Below, in pieces: positions 8,076 through 16,122 of a stretch of 36,560 nt of DNA. Where the stretch lies: NCBI RefSeq assembly GCF_900103225.1, contig NZ_FNJH01000014.1, forward strand, positions 1 through 36,560, read 5' to 3'. The notes beneath the pieces were generated by a model, which was not told where the DNA came from, did not search any database, and was given only the letters and a program-made list of their open reading frames with translations. The DNA comes from Pseudomonas congelans. GTDB taxonomy: Bacteria; Pseudomonadota; Gammaproteobacteria; Pseudomonadales; Pseudomonadaceae. Each line of letters starts with the position of its first letter. Position 1 is the first letter of the stretch. The position numbers and the translations under genes are program-made.

Positions 8076-8586
8076 GGTGTAGGCGCTTTACTGGAAATAC
8101 ACAGTATTTCTAGCCCATCGCATCAAGATAATGTTCCATAGGATGCGCGGCTCTCTACCTATTAGTCACAGTCTGCTCTCGGCCAAGAGCAGACGTTCAA
8201 ATGGGGTAGAACCCGGTTCGGCCTGATGTTCAGCGCCAAGGGCCAGCCGCTGCGGAGCGTGGCCGGCGATGCCGACATGGTGGCCAGGGTTGCCGCCAGG
8301 GCTGATATCATTGGCTAGGTCGACAAGGCCGCTATAACCGACAAGGTCAAGGTGTTGCTCACCTCGCCCTGATTTGGGCGGTCGATGATCAAGGCCGCGG
8401 GTGACTCGCCGGCTTTGTTTCCGCCCGCAACCACAGAAAGTGAAAGGCCAGCCGGTACCGTGGAGGTGGTTGCACACGCGAATAGTGGCACTATGTCCCT
8501 TTCATGATACTGTTCACCTCAGTGCAGTCGTTGGTTTACGCTATTTACTGCTGTATGCGATTTAGATGTTCAGCGGAGGAACGTTT

Positions 8587-9906
8587 GTGTCGGCTATTTT
8601 CATTCATCTGTCAGATATCCACTTCGGACAAGAGAAAGATGGTGGTGCGCTAGCCACCAATACAGATGCAAAAGACCAGCTTATAAAGGACGCACACGCC
8701 GAGTTAAAAGCAAGGGGGGCAAAAGCGTCAGGCATTATCGTCACTGGTGATATTGCCTACTCCGCACAGGAAGAACAGTACGCAGAAGCAGGAGCTTGGC
8801 TGGATAAGCTTGCTGAATGCGTAGGCTGTGATGATGAGAGCATTCAGTTAGTCCCTGGCAATCACGACATTAATCGTGATGCGATTACTCACGCCCTTGG
8901 CTGGAAACTGCAACTCATACGTGAAAAGGGCGACCTTCTGCTAGATGCCTTTTTAGACGATGAACAAGACCGGGAAGCCTTATTCTCTCGCTTTGAGGCA
9001 TATCGTAATTTTGCTGAAGGTTACGGCTGTGATCTTGATACTCGAGGAGAGTACTCTGCAGATTACGCTGTAGAATTAGTGCCAGGAAGAACGCTTAGAT
9101 TCGTTCGCCTGAACTCTGCACTAATATGCTCTCGAAAAGATAATAAAGGTGAGCTAATACTAGGTGCTCGACAGCGGATCATTCCAGAAGTCGAGGGCGA
9201 GGAGGTTGTGGTTCTTATGCACCACCCCTTGCATTGGTTTATGGATACAACCGAAGCCAGACAATACATTGAAAACCGAGCGCGGGTGGTGATCTCTGGC
9301 CATGAGCATTATCCATCGCTGACAGTTATGCCCGTAGAAGTTGGTAGTGACTTAATGCTGCTTGCAGCAGGCGCAACTGCACCGGATGACGTAGGCGGAA
9401 AATATACATACAAATACAACATTCTAGAGTTTGATTGGGACCAAAAAACAGATAGTTTAGCAGTCACAATTAATCCAAGAACATGGGATGGGTACCGCAA
9501 AAGATTCTCAAAGGACGAAGAGTTTCTGCAAGGGAATGAGGGACCTCATATTTTGGCTGCGCCAAACTTTAGAAAATCTGCTCTTCCCGTTTTGGATGAC
9601 TATCAGCCTGACACTAGCGCTGCATCGAAGGTGAATGCAATCGTCAACCCAGTTTCGGGGGCCGGCAAAGCGGAAATAGATATTGCCGCGAGAGACCGTA
9701 CGCTGCGCTTGAAGTTTTTCCGAGATCTAAATGATGCCCAGCGTATGAAGATTTTAGTCGATATGGCCAACCTCCCCGACGACATACACAAGCTGGACCA
9801 TGGACTAGAACGAGCATTTTTCGCACGGATTCTAAAAAAAGGCCTTGGCGATGAGTTGGCCAATGCTATCGAAGATGTACTAACGACCCCTGAGGAGCAC
9901 CAATGA
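8587..9906 (+). CDS. Calcineurin-like metallophosphoesterase, predicted effector of GAP1/GTPase system
   Basis: A 439-residue protein. The N-terminal 250 residues hold every metal-binding motif of the calcineurin-like phosphoesterases: D10-x-H12 (HLSDIHFG), G54-D55, G91-N-H-D94, H212-H213 (MHHPLHW) and G238-H-E-H241. The active site should therefore be a functional di-metal centre. Known relatives cut cyclic nucleotides, other phosphoesters or nucleic acid; the target is unknown. After a linker, residues about 355-439 are a compact helical domain (RLKFFRDLNDAQRMKILVDM and on) that looks like a small protein-interaction module. The GTG start at 8587 is chosen over the ATG at 8566 because GGAGG lies seven bases before it. 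It is the first gene of five and overlaps the next by four bases (ATGA). Confidence 0.85.
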   Translation: MSAIFIHLSDIHFGQEKDGGALATNTDAKDQLIKDAHAELKARGAKASGIIVTGDIAYSAQEEQYAEAGAWLDKLAECVGCDDESIQLVPGNHDINRDAITHALGWKLQLIREKGDLLLDAFLDDEQDREALFSRFEAYRNFAEGYGCDLDTRGEYSADYAVELVPGRTLRFVRLNSALICSRKDNKGELILGARQRIIPEVEGEEVVVLMHHPLHWFMDTTEARQYIENRARVVISGHEHYPSLTVMPVEVGSDLMLLAAGATAPDDVGGKYTYKYNILEFDWDQKTDSLAVTINPRTWDGYRKRFSKDEEFLQGNEGPHILAAPNFRKSALPVLDDYQPDTSAASKVNAIVNPVSGAGKAEIDIAARDRTLRLKFFRDLNDAQRMKILVDMANLPDDIHKLDHGLERAFFARILKKGLGDELANAIEDVLTTPEEHQ

Positions 9907-10934
9907 GCTTGATGGCTAAACACTCACGCATTTTTTGGCCTGATCCTCAGGACGAACAAGTACGGCGGTTGAACCTAGCGGTGGCAGAGTTTCAGGTATG
10001 GATTCGAACATTAAGCCCGGCTTCCCGCGCCATTGAGTTCGCTGCTGCTCTTGCTAGAGCGTTTGAGTCTGGTTCGGTCGATGAAGAACTCGCCGAAGCG
10101 GTCGAAAAAGCGATAGTTAAGACCGGCAGCGATGCGTTTGTACGTGAAGGAAACGACCTTCAGATTACAGTCGTTGCGGTGGTCGCAGTCCTGGATCTAG
10201 TTCGGGAAGATGAAATGGCCGACGATGGCTGGGGGGCCGTCGACGCCTTCGCCGCCGCTTGCTGGTCAGCCCTTTCGTTCCAGAGCACTGTACAGAAGGA
10301 AGGACTCGAGGTACTCCGTGATGAGCTCCTTTCCACATCTCGAGCGCGGGTTATCAAGGTGGCTGAAGAGTCTCGAGTTCGTGCGGCAGTTCCAGAAGTT
10401 GGACTTCTGCAGATCCCAGATTCCACCCCGACAAATGCTCGTGCCAAAACCGCGTTCAAAACAGCTGTTGAGCCACTTGTAAAATCTCTCCGAGAGAATG
10501 CTGAGCTCGACCGTGAGGAAATCGATTTCCTCTGGTGGCGGCTCTCTGATTGGAGCGCTGTCTTAGAGAAGCCTCTCTCGTCGCTCTCTGATGCCAATCG
10601 TGCCGTTTATGCAGGGTTGGAATGCGGCTTAATGCTACGACGCGCCCCTTCAAGTGGACACCGTAATGTCGCCTTGCAAGGCATCTCCAATGAGAAATCT
10701 TTTACCCTTGCAGAGCTAGTTGGTGAGCTCGAGGTCGACAATGAAAAACTGAAAGCAGCCATAAGCTCGGACGACGTCATCGCTGCGGGAGAGGTCTATC
10801 CACTTTTAAAGTCGATTTTGAGTGGCGACCTTAAGGCATTCGGATCAGCGATAGCTAGAAGCACCAGGGACTGGGGCGGGCGGGCGTTGTTGGAGGCGAG
10901 TGTGCTGCAGTTAAATAGGCGGAAAGGGGCCTGA
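9903..10934 (+). CDS. All-helical GASH-like protein of the GTPase-associated system
   Basis: A 343-residue, almost entirely alpha-helical soluble protein with no enzymatic motif. The segment EEIDFLWWRLSDWS (205-218), with paired Trp followed by a W-S, and GLECGLMLRR soon after resemble what I know of the GASH family ('GTPase-associated system all-helical protein'), found beside DO-GTPases and GAP1 in predicted conflict systems. The family call is from memory of the motif and from context, not from a search. The ATG overlaps the metallophosphoesterase stop (ATGA), which points to translational coupling and fixed stoichiometry. A second ATG three codons on is possible. Its likely role is a scaffold or sensor linking the GTPases to the effector. 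Confidence 0.7.
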   Translation: MSLMAKHSRIFWPDPQDEQVRRLNLAVAEFQVWIRTLSPASRAIEFAAALARAFESGSVDEELAEAVEKAIVKTGSDAFVREGNDLQITVVAVVAVLDLVREDEMADDGWGAVDAFAAACWSALSFQSTVQKEGLEVLRDELLSTSRARVIKVAEESRVRAAVPEVGLLQIPDSTPTNARAKTAFKTAVEPLVKSLRENAELDREEIDFLWWRLSDWSAVLEKPLSSLSDANRAVYAGLECGLMLRRAPSSGHRNVALQGISNEKSFTLAELVGELEVDNEKLKAAISSDDVIAAGEVYPLLKSILSGDLKAFGSAIARSTRDWGGRALLEASVLQLNRRKGA

Positions 10935-10936
10935 GT

Positions 10937-11965
10937 ATGCGCAAATGCTCTTTTGATAGCTGCACGTACAGCATCACCGGGCGCTGCATCCGAGGAACCC
11001 CGGAGTCTGAATGCCCGCATCTCCAGGAAACACATGATTTCGAAGACTCCACATCCTTAACCGAAGAACTAGTTGAGGGCGATTGGCAGCGACCACAGGA
11101 AGGGAGCGTGGCTGGTGATGCGGTTCTACGGCCTACAGAGGAGATTCCGCGCCTCCCCTCCAGTATGACTCTTGGTCGTGAAGAAGCTCAGGAGCTCATG
11201 TGCAGTGAGGCCACCACGATGGTGGGGATCGTCGGGCTACCAGGTTCGGGCAAAACTGCATGCTTGGTAAGCGCTTACTTGCTACTATCACGTGGCTCAC
11301 TTCGAGGTTACGACTATGGCGACAGTCGTAGTCTGATGGCGTTTGAGCAAATTTCGCGTGGTAGTCGACAATGGGCATCCACTGAATCCCAACGTCAACT
11401 AACCGTGCGGACTGAACTCGCAGATGATCGGCAAGCAGGGTTTCTTCATTTCAAACTACGTCGAGCAACAGATGGGCGCCTGTTAAACATCTTGTTGCCT
11501 GACCTACCTGGTGAATGGTCAACGTCTCTGATAGATAAGGCCGACTCAAAAAGGTTTGAGTTTATAAAATCGGCCACCGCAATGTGGATAATGGTAGATG
11601 GGCGGGAGTTTGTAGATGCCAAATCACGAAACTATGCTATCCACCGAACAAGGCTGCTTATTACGCGCTTAGCCGAAGTCGGCACACCCTCTCACATTAG
11701 ATTGATACTCGTACCTAGCTGGAGAGACATCGGCGAGTTTCCGCAAACTGCTTTTGATCAGATTGAGGCCGAAGCAACATCTCTAGGCTTCCGCTTGATC
11801 CTTTCACCGATTGCCTCTTTCTCGGGAAATAACTTAGTTAAGCCCGGCGAGGGTGTCGCTGATTTGTTTGACATCACATTAAGCCACGCGCGCGAGTGCC
11901 CAGCTTTCTGGCCTGACGACCAAAGATGCAAGCTACGAAAATTATCTGGCTTCAGGAGCCTATAG
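10937..11965 (+). CDS. P-loop GTPase-like protein with N-terminal Cys cluster (DO-GTPase type)
   Basis: 342 residues. The N-terminus carries a Cys cluster (C4, C9, C17, C26, ending in CPHL) that may bind zinc. The nucleotide-binding domain has Walker A GLPGSGKT (100-107) and a switch II/Walker B-like D189-L-P-G192 in LLPDLPGEW, the DxxG pattern of TRAFAC GTPases. The base-specificity position reads VPSWRD (259-264) instead of NKxD, so the preferred nucleotide is uncertain. The Cys-containing N-terminus plus TRAFAC-like core fits one of the two paired 'double-GTPase' families (I believe DO-GTPase2). It starts two bases after the GASH-like stop, behind a purine-rich GGAAAGGGG. The next gene overlaps its stop by one base. 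Confidence 0.78.
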   Translation: MRKCSFDSCTYSITGRCIRGTPESECPHLQETHDFEDSTSLTEELVEGDWQRPQEGSVAGDAVLRPTEEIPRLPSSMTLGREEAQELMCSEATTMVGIVGLPGSGKTACLVSAYLLLSRGSLRGYDYGDSRSLMAFEQISRGSRQWASTESQRQLTVRTELADDRQAGFLHFKLRRATDGRLLNILLPDLPGEWSTSLIDKADSKRFEFIKSATAMWIMVDGREFVDAKSRNYAIHRTRLLITRLAEVGTPSHIRLILVPSWRDIGEFPQTAFDQIEAEATSLGFRLILSPIASFSGNNLVKPGEGVADLFDITLSHARECPAFWPDDQRCKLRKLSGFRSL

Positions 11966-12885
11966 TGAAATCAAAGTCGATTATTCTAATAGGCGGCCCA
12001 GACTCTGGGAAGACGAACTATTTGGCTCGTCTCTGGCCTTCATTTCAGCTCAGAAGGGACGAGTTGCGGGCCGACAAAACCCCGAACGATATTCGTTACG
12101 TAGATAGTGCCCTTGAGCATCTAATGAAGGGCGAGTTTGCTCCTCGATCAGATAGAAATCTGGAGGTAGGTCGCGCTGATTTCTCCATTGATGTAAGGGC
12201 AGGTTTTGGAAACGGTGACCTTCGAAAGCTAATGATTCCTGACATATCAGGCGAGCTTTGGACAAAAGCTGTCGCTACATCTGAGATTTCCGCAGAGTGG
12301 CTGAAACTCTTGCAAGAGTCGGAAGGCGCTGTTCTCTTCGTTCGTCACGCTTCAGATCAAACAATACAGCCTCTAGACTGGGTAACGGCCCGATCTGTCC
12401 TCGACTTATTTTCAGAAGATGAGCAGGACGAAGAAGCCGCTCCAGACAAGGACCCGGATGAGCAAACTGAACTGCCTACCAATAATCAAGAGCAAGTTAT
12501 TCCGACACAGGTATTATTGTGTGAACTGCTGAGATATCTAAGTACGTACCTCTCCAATAAGGCTGACGGCAGTGCTCCGAAGGTATCCGTTGTTATCGCT
12601 GCTTGGGACAGGGTCGATCCAGACCTCAGAGCTGAAGGACCTAGAAAGTATTTGGAGCGCCAGTTCCCTCTGTTTGCTGGCAGGCTGACTTGCGAGGACC
12701 GTTTGGACATTAAGATTTTCGGAACATCGATCGTCGGTGGAGATCTGAATGATGATACCGAGTTCAAAGCAACATACTTCGACAGACCTATCACAGATCA
12801 TGGATATGTAGTGGTGCAAGAGCCGGATCAGACCCAGACAGCAAACGATATAACCCTGCCAATCGCTTGGGCTATAGGGGTTTAA
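11965..12885 (+). CDS. Second P-loop GTPase-like protein (DO-GTPase type)
   Basis: 306 residues from the GTG at 11965, which overlaps the stop of the previous gene (TAGTG) and has AGGAG six bases upstream; an ATG at 11926 inside the previous gene is less likely. Walker A GGPDSGKT is at 10-17, DxxG-type switch II D93-I-S-G96 in LMIPDISGE, and AAWDRVD (212-218), whose Trp-Asp sits where NKxD is expected. An acidic, low-complexity insert lies at about 150-175 (EDEQDEEAAPDKDPDEQ). It is clearly diverged from the first GTPase and so not a recent duplicate. The pair should act together, probably as an asymmetric heterodimer or relay, as expected for DO-GTPase1 with DO-GTPase2. Confidence 0.78.
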   Translation: MKSKSIILIGGPDSGKTNYLARLWPSFQLRRDELRADKTPNDIRYVDSALEHLMKGEFAPRSDRNLEVGRADFSIDVRAGFGNGDLRKLMIPDISGELWTKAVATSEISAEWLKLLQESEGAVLFVRHASDQTIQPLDWVTARSVLDLFSEDEQDEEAAPDKDPDEQTELPTNNQEQVIPTQVLLCELLRYLSTYLSNKADGSAPKVSVVIAAWDRVDPDLRAEGPRKYLERQFPLFAGRLTCEDRLDIKIFGTSIVGGDLNDDTEFKATYFDRPITDHGYVVVQEPDQTQTANDITLPIAWAIGV

Positions 12886-12887
12886 GT

Positions 12888-15509
12888 TTGGAATCTCTAG
12901 ACGAACAACTTCATGGGTATCGGCAGGGACATCAACTGCTCTCCAGCACCGTTCGCCTCCCCAAAGACGACCAGGATCTTATTGATCGCCTTTCTGACAT
13001 CGCAGGCTCTTTAGGGCCCAATGAGCGTTTCGCTCCTTACATTACTCTTTATCCACTCCCGAGTGGATCGCAATATGTAGTTGCTAAAACATGGCAGGAC
13101 CTGGACGCCCCTCGTGCCGGCTGCGTGCGGACGCGAAGCATTTTTGTACCAATGCCTGCATGGATTGAGCTAGAGAACGTTGCCGGTGTTGTTGATCTCG
13201 TTTCTAAAGCCGGGGCTTTTGATGCCGCAAAGAAGCGCACATTAATTAACGCTACACCTTCTCCCTTAGCTGAGATTGACCCACGACAGGGTATTGAACT
13301 TGTCGAAGCACTATTTCTTGAGGACCGCGCCCCAATTGTTGTCTTCGACTCAGAATACGCGGAAATACTTACGCTCAGAGTAGTTACAGCACTCTGGCCG
13401 AGCTTCCGAAGAAATTTTTCAGCCTCTACATTCTGCCGTTCACCCAGATCAATCGGGCGGCAAAGTTTCGATCTGGTTTTTGCTCCCAAGGACGCGCGTT
13501 CCCGTTTCGGGGATTGGATCGGGAGGCGAATTGATGGCCGAAAGAAAGATGCAACTCGCCATCAGTGGTCAAAATCTATAGTTGAAAGTGTATTAGTTAC
13601 GCCTTATCCATCTTTGAAGATGTTGGACTCTATAGGCGAGTTATCTTCTGACGGTAGAGGATCGGAGTCTGCTCTGCGTGTCTCCCTACTGTGGGAGGAT
13701 CTCAAGAAAAAATCCAGCACCACGCCGAATGCAGCACTTGGATTGCTCGATATCGCGAGTACTCGTTCCTCGCGTAATCCAGAAATTATTCGATCTCTAG
13801 AACCTGTCTTGGTTAAGTCAGTACATATGGCAGTCGCTCAGCTTCCTACAGAGGACGCATGGCGGTACCTCAAGGCGCTCACATCAAAGCTCAGTAACGA
13901 GCCGATATCATCCGGAGTGAGGAATGAAATTTCCGAATCAACCCAGATACTTACACGTGCTTCGCCCGATCTGGCTATCCAGTTCGCTACATCGTTCATA
14001 GGCTCAGGAGTTTTCGATCCGCTGATTCACAGCATATGCGTTACTTTAGAATCGCTCTTTGATCGAAATATTGCTGCAAAGTTTTCTGATCTGAACGATA
14101 TGGACTTCATCTCCCTTTCTCTTTTTAACCCTTCGCTTCTGAAGAAAATGGTGCAGGAAGGCAGTTCGCTGTCTATTAGGTTGGCTCATGCAATTTCAAG
14201 CACCCGTCGTGAACTCTCCCGAGAGATGTGTAAAAGTCTGAGACCTTTGCTTGTATCCGACTCGCATGCAGCTCTTGCAACAATACTCTTCGAAGATATC
14301 ACGCCGGCCGAACTCAAATCTCAGATTGTACGCACTTATGATGCCAATGAGTTCCGTCACACTAAGATTCTCGCAGTTCTTTTGGATTACACGCGCAGAC
14401 TTGGAATAGCAGAGAATGTTCGCGATATGGTTGCAGCGTTCCAGCCTAGCAAGTACGTCGATACAACTCTTGCGGAGCTTATTGGACACAAGCCTAGCGA
14501 CCTTGAATGGGTGCTAATTGGCGACACGCTCTCTGACGAACGCCGCCAGGCGTTTCTCTATTCGATGCTCTCTTCGGCCTCACGCAGTGAGCTTAATAAT
14601 ATGCTTTCTTCTACTGCCTTAGTAAAGGAGGTCTTCAAGATATTGGGTTGCAGCTCAGCTGCATATGTAAATCTGCTTAGTTCGACTCTTAAAGATATCG
14701 AGCTTCCTGCCAATGAGACTTACAAGTTAATCCTAACTTTGAGACCTCATCTCAGCGGGAAAGATGCGCAGGATTGGGCCCTTAGGATAATAGATATCTC
14801 GCTGAAACTAAACGTAAGCAGTGTCAGTGCAAAAAAACTAGCCAGTTTTCTCAATGAGGCAGCTTCTGAGCTATCAGGTGCGCGCTTCTTCGCTATTGGC
14901 CTGGACAAAAATGTTTCGTCAAAGATTGTGGAGCGCAATATTGAGGCGACCAAGCACTGCAAAGGCGATGCTCGAAAGCGGCTGCTGGGATCAGTCAACG
15001 AACTCGCGGAGCAGTTGGTAAAGCGACTCCCTCTAGACTTGCCTCTAGAGGCAACCGAGACGATTGCAGATCTACTTTGGGAGTCAAGTCAAAAACACTA
15101 CCAGTCTCTTGAAAAAGCTTCTGCGCAATTACTACCATATCTTTTTAAACAACAATCTCCAGCCGCATCCCCATTAATAGCGGCCACATTCCCTGTCATC
15201 TACCTTGAGCTAGCGCGCGATATTCCATCGTCTCTCATTTCGCGCATTTTCCGCTTCGGTGATTGGGATAAATGCAAAACAGCCCGCCAGGCTTTGATTG
15301 CCGCATTTATTAGGTCAGACTGGAGGATCACTGATATTGCGACTACTGCAGCACGATCAGCTGACACTAAAAGGATCTTTGAAACACTTGCATATGAACC
15401 AGGCGGATACAAATTTCTTCGCTCCCTGTCTTCAGAGATTGATCTAGTATCTGCCAACAGTAGAGGCTCTATAGAGTATGCGCTGAAGCAGATCCTAGAT
15501 GAAGATTGA
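12888..15509 (+). CDS. GTPase-associated protein 1 (GAP1)-like large protein
   Basis: 873 residues from a TTG start, with AGGGG seven bases upstream and directly after the TAA of the second GTPase; a TTG at 12867 is the alternative. The N-terminus LHGYRQGHQLLSSTVRLP (8-25) is the family signature I associate with the GAP1 N-terminal domain. The first 230 residues are mixed alpha/beta; the remaining 600 or so are helical-repeat-like with many Ser/Leu-rich segments, fitting the GAP1 middle and C-terminal domains. No catalytic motif is seen. It is the last and largest gene of the operon and the likely sensor or scaffold that controls the GTPase pair. Codon use (frequent AGG, ATA, TTA) differs strongly from the core genes, a sign of transfer. 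Confidence 0.78.
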   Translation: MESLDEQLHGYRQGHQLLSSTVRLPKDDQDLIDRLSDIAGSLGPNERFAPYITLYPLPSGSQYVVAKTWQDLDAPRAGCVRTRSIFVPMPAWIELENVAGVVDLVSKAGAFDAAKKRTLINATPSPLAEIDPRQGIELVEALFLEDRAPIVVFDSEYAEILTLRVVTALWPSFRRNFSASTFCRSPRSIGRQSFDLVFAPKDARSRFGDWIGRRIDGRKKDATRHQWSKSIVESVLVTPYPSLKMLDSIGELSSDGRGSESALRVSLLWEDLKKKSSTTPNAALGLLDIASTRSSRNPEIIRSLEPVLVKSVHMAVAQLPTEDAWRYLKALTSKLSNEPISSGVRNEISESTQILTRASPDLAIQFATSFIGSGVFDPLIHSICVTLESLFDRNIAAKFSDLNDMDFISLSLFNPSLLKKMVQEGSSLSIRLAHAISSTRRELSREMCKSLRPLLVSDSHAALATILFEDITPAELKSQIVRTYDANEFRHTKILAVLLDYTRRLGIAENVRDMVAAFQPSKYVDTTLAELIGHKPSDLEWVLIGDTLSDERRQAFLYSMLSSASRSELNNMLSSTALVKEVFKILGCSSAAYVNLLSSTLKDIELPANETYKLILTLRPHLSGKDAQDWALRIIDISLKLNVSSVSAKKLASFLNEAASELSGARFFAIGLDKNVSSKIVERNIEATKHCKGDARKRLLGSVNELAEQLVKRLPLDLPLEATETIADLLWESSQKHYQSLEKASAQLLPYLFKQQSPAASPLIAATFPVIYLELARDIPSSLISRIFRFGDWDKCKTARQALIAAFIRSDWRITDIATTAARSADTKRIFETLAYEPGGYKFLRSLSSEIDLVSANSRGSIEYALKQILDED

Positions 15510-15913
15510 GTCTGCAGATTGCTTAGCGTGACCACCCTCCAGCTGAATCGGCCCTAATGTCGTTGACGCATCCGAGCGGTTTCTTTTGGCCGTTAGCGGC
15601 CACCGTACACAGTTGCCCGTACGGCACAGAGGCAACGGCAGCGTTACACAGTTCCGTATTGTTACATCACATACACAGAAACTCCCGACGAAGTGTTATA
15701 GCTATTTTATCCTTATTTTTCATACACTTAAGAATTAACGTTACACCTGAAACACCAGTTACACCGCGTTTGAAGGGTCTGGCCCCCGCCCCCCTATGAG
15801 GTGAGCCCCATCAGCGAATGGAATCCGGCATACGCCGGGGGACCCTGAGGGCTTCCGTTGCATACGGGGCAGGGAACCCGCGCATCTTGAGTAGCCGACG
15901 TTTTCACAGCTTA

Positions 15914-15960
15914 GTGAACTGGTGAACCCGGTGAACTCACCCAATCAGGTGGTGAACCCG
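15914..15960 (+). repeat. GGTGAAC iteron-like cluster
   Basis: Four GTGAAC hexamers within 44 bases, three extended to GGTGAAC (15921, 15930, 15951). GGTGAAC is the core of the type I iteron bound by the P4 alpha replication protein. Together with tRNA integration this suggests a former P4-like satellite, although no alpha-like primase-helicase gene is present. Confidence 0.45.
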
Positions 15961-15993
15961 AATGTTCATTCCTTCAGCTACTGATCTGCTGCC

Positions 15994-16024
15994 GTCAACC
16001 TGTCAACTGTCAACCAACGTCAAC
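15994..16024 (+). repeat. GTCAAC short tandem cluster
   Basis: Four GTCAAC hexamers at 7-10 base spacing, the period of direct protein-binding repeats. They start 37 bases after the last GTGAAC unit. Confidence 0.4.
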
Positions 16025-16122
16025 CGATCAGCAGCTACCAAATCCACGCGGGTTTCATGCCCCGTGTTCCTCGAATGCCGCCAGGGTCCCCGGCGTTAAT
16101 CCTCTGGGAATGGCGAGGCTGA

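Larger units (their letters stand above)
7934..8586. other. Decayed intergenic stretch before the GTPase operon
   Basis: No intact gene is seen. It holds a short MvaT-like 3' fragment (7982-8035), a strong terminator (8050-8075), a perfect 7-bp inverted repeat GAAATAC-ACA-GTATTTC (8094-8110), and about 300 bases (8190-8490) of GC-rich DNA. In that last part one plus frame reads as protein-like segments broken by stops (for example GLMFSAKGQPLRSVAGDADM, then a stop), suggesting a dead gene I cannot identify. The operon promoter must lie in the AT-richer last 80 bases. Confidence 0.5.
15510..16122. other. Gene-free stretch with iteron-like short repeats
   Basis: No coding region is supported. 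Three families of spaced hexamers occur in order: GTTACA at 15643, 15661, 15740 and 15758; GTGAAC at 15914, 15922, 15931 and 15952 (three of them as GGTGAAC); and GTCAAC at 15994, 16002, 16009 and 16019. The composition swings from AT-rich (15680-15740) to GC-rich. This is the form of a replication origin or regulatory region of a mobile element. Confidence 0.5.

Noticed and set aside
8514..8560. Exact promoter of the GTPase operon
   Set aside because: TTCACC-17-TACGCT and TTGGTT-17-TATGCG are both possible but weak; I could not choose.
15557..15799. 80-residue frame after the GAP1 gene
   Set aside because: No ribosome-binding site or protein-like composition; lies over the GTTACA repeats.
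15994..16024. CRISPR array
   Set aside because: The repeated units are six bases with 1-4 base gaps; no direct repeat of 25-40 bases with spacers, and no cas gene in the window.
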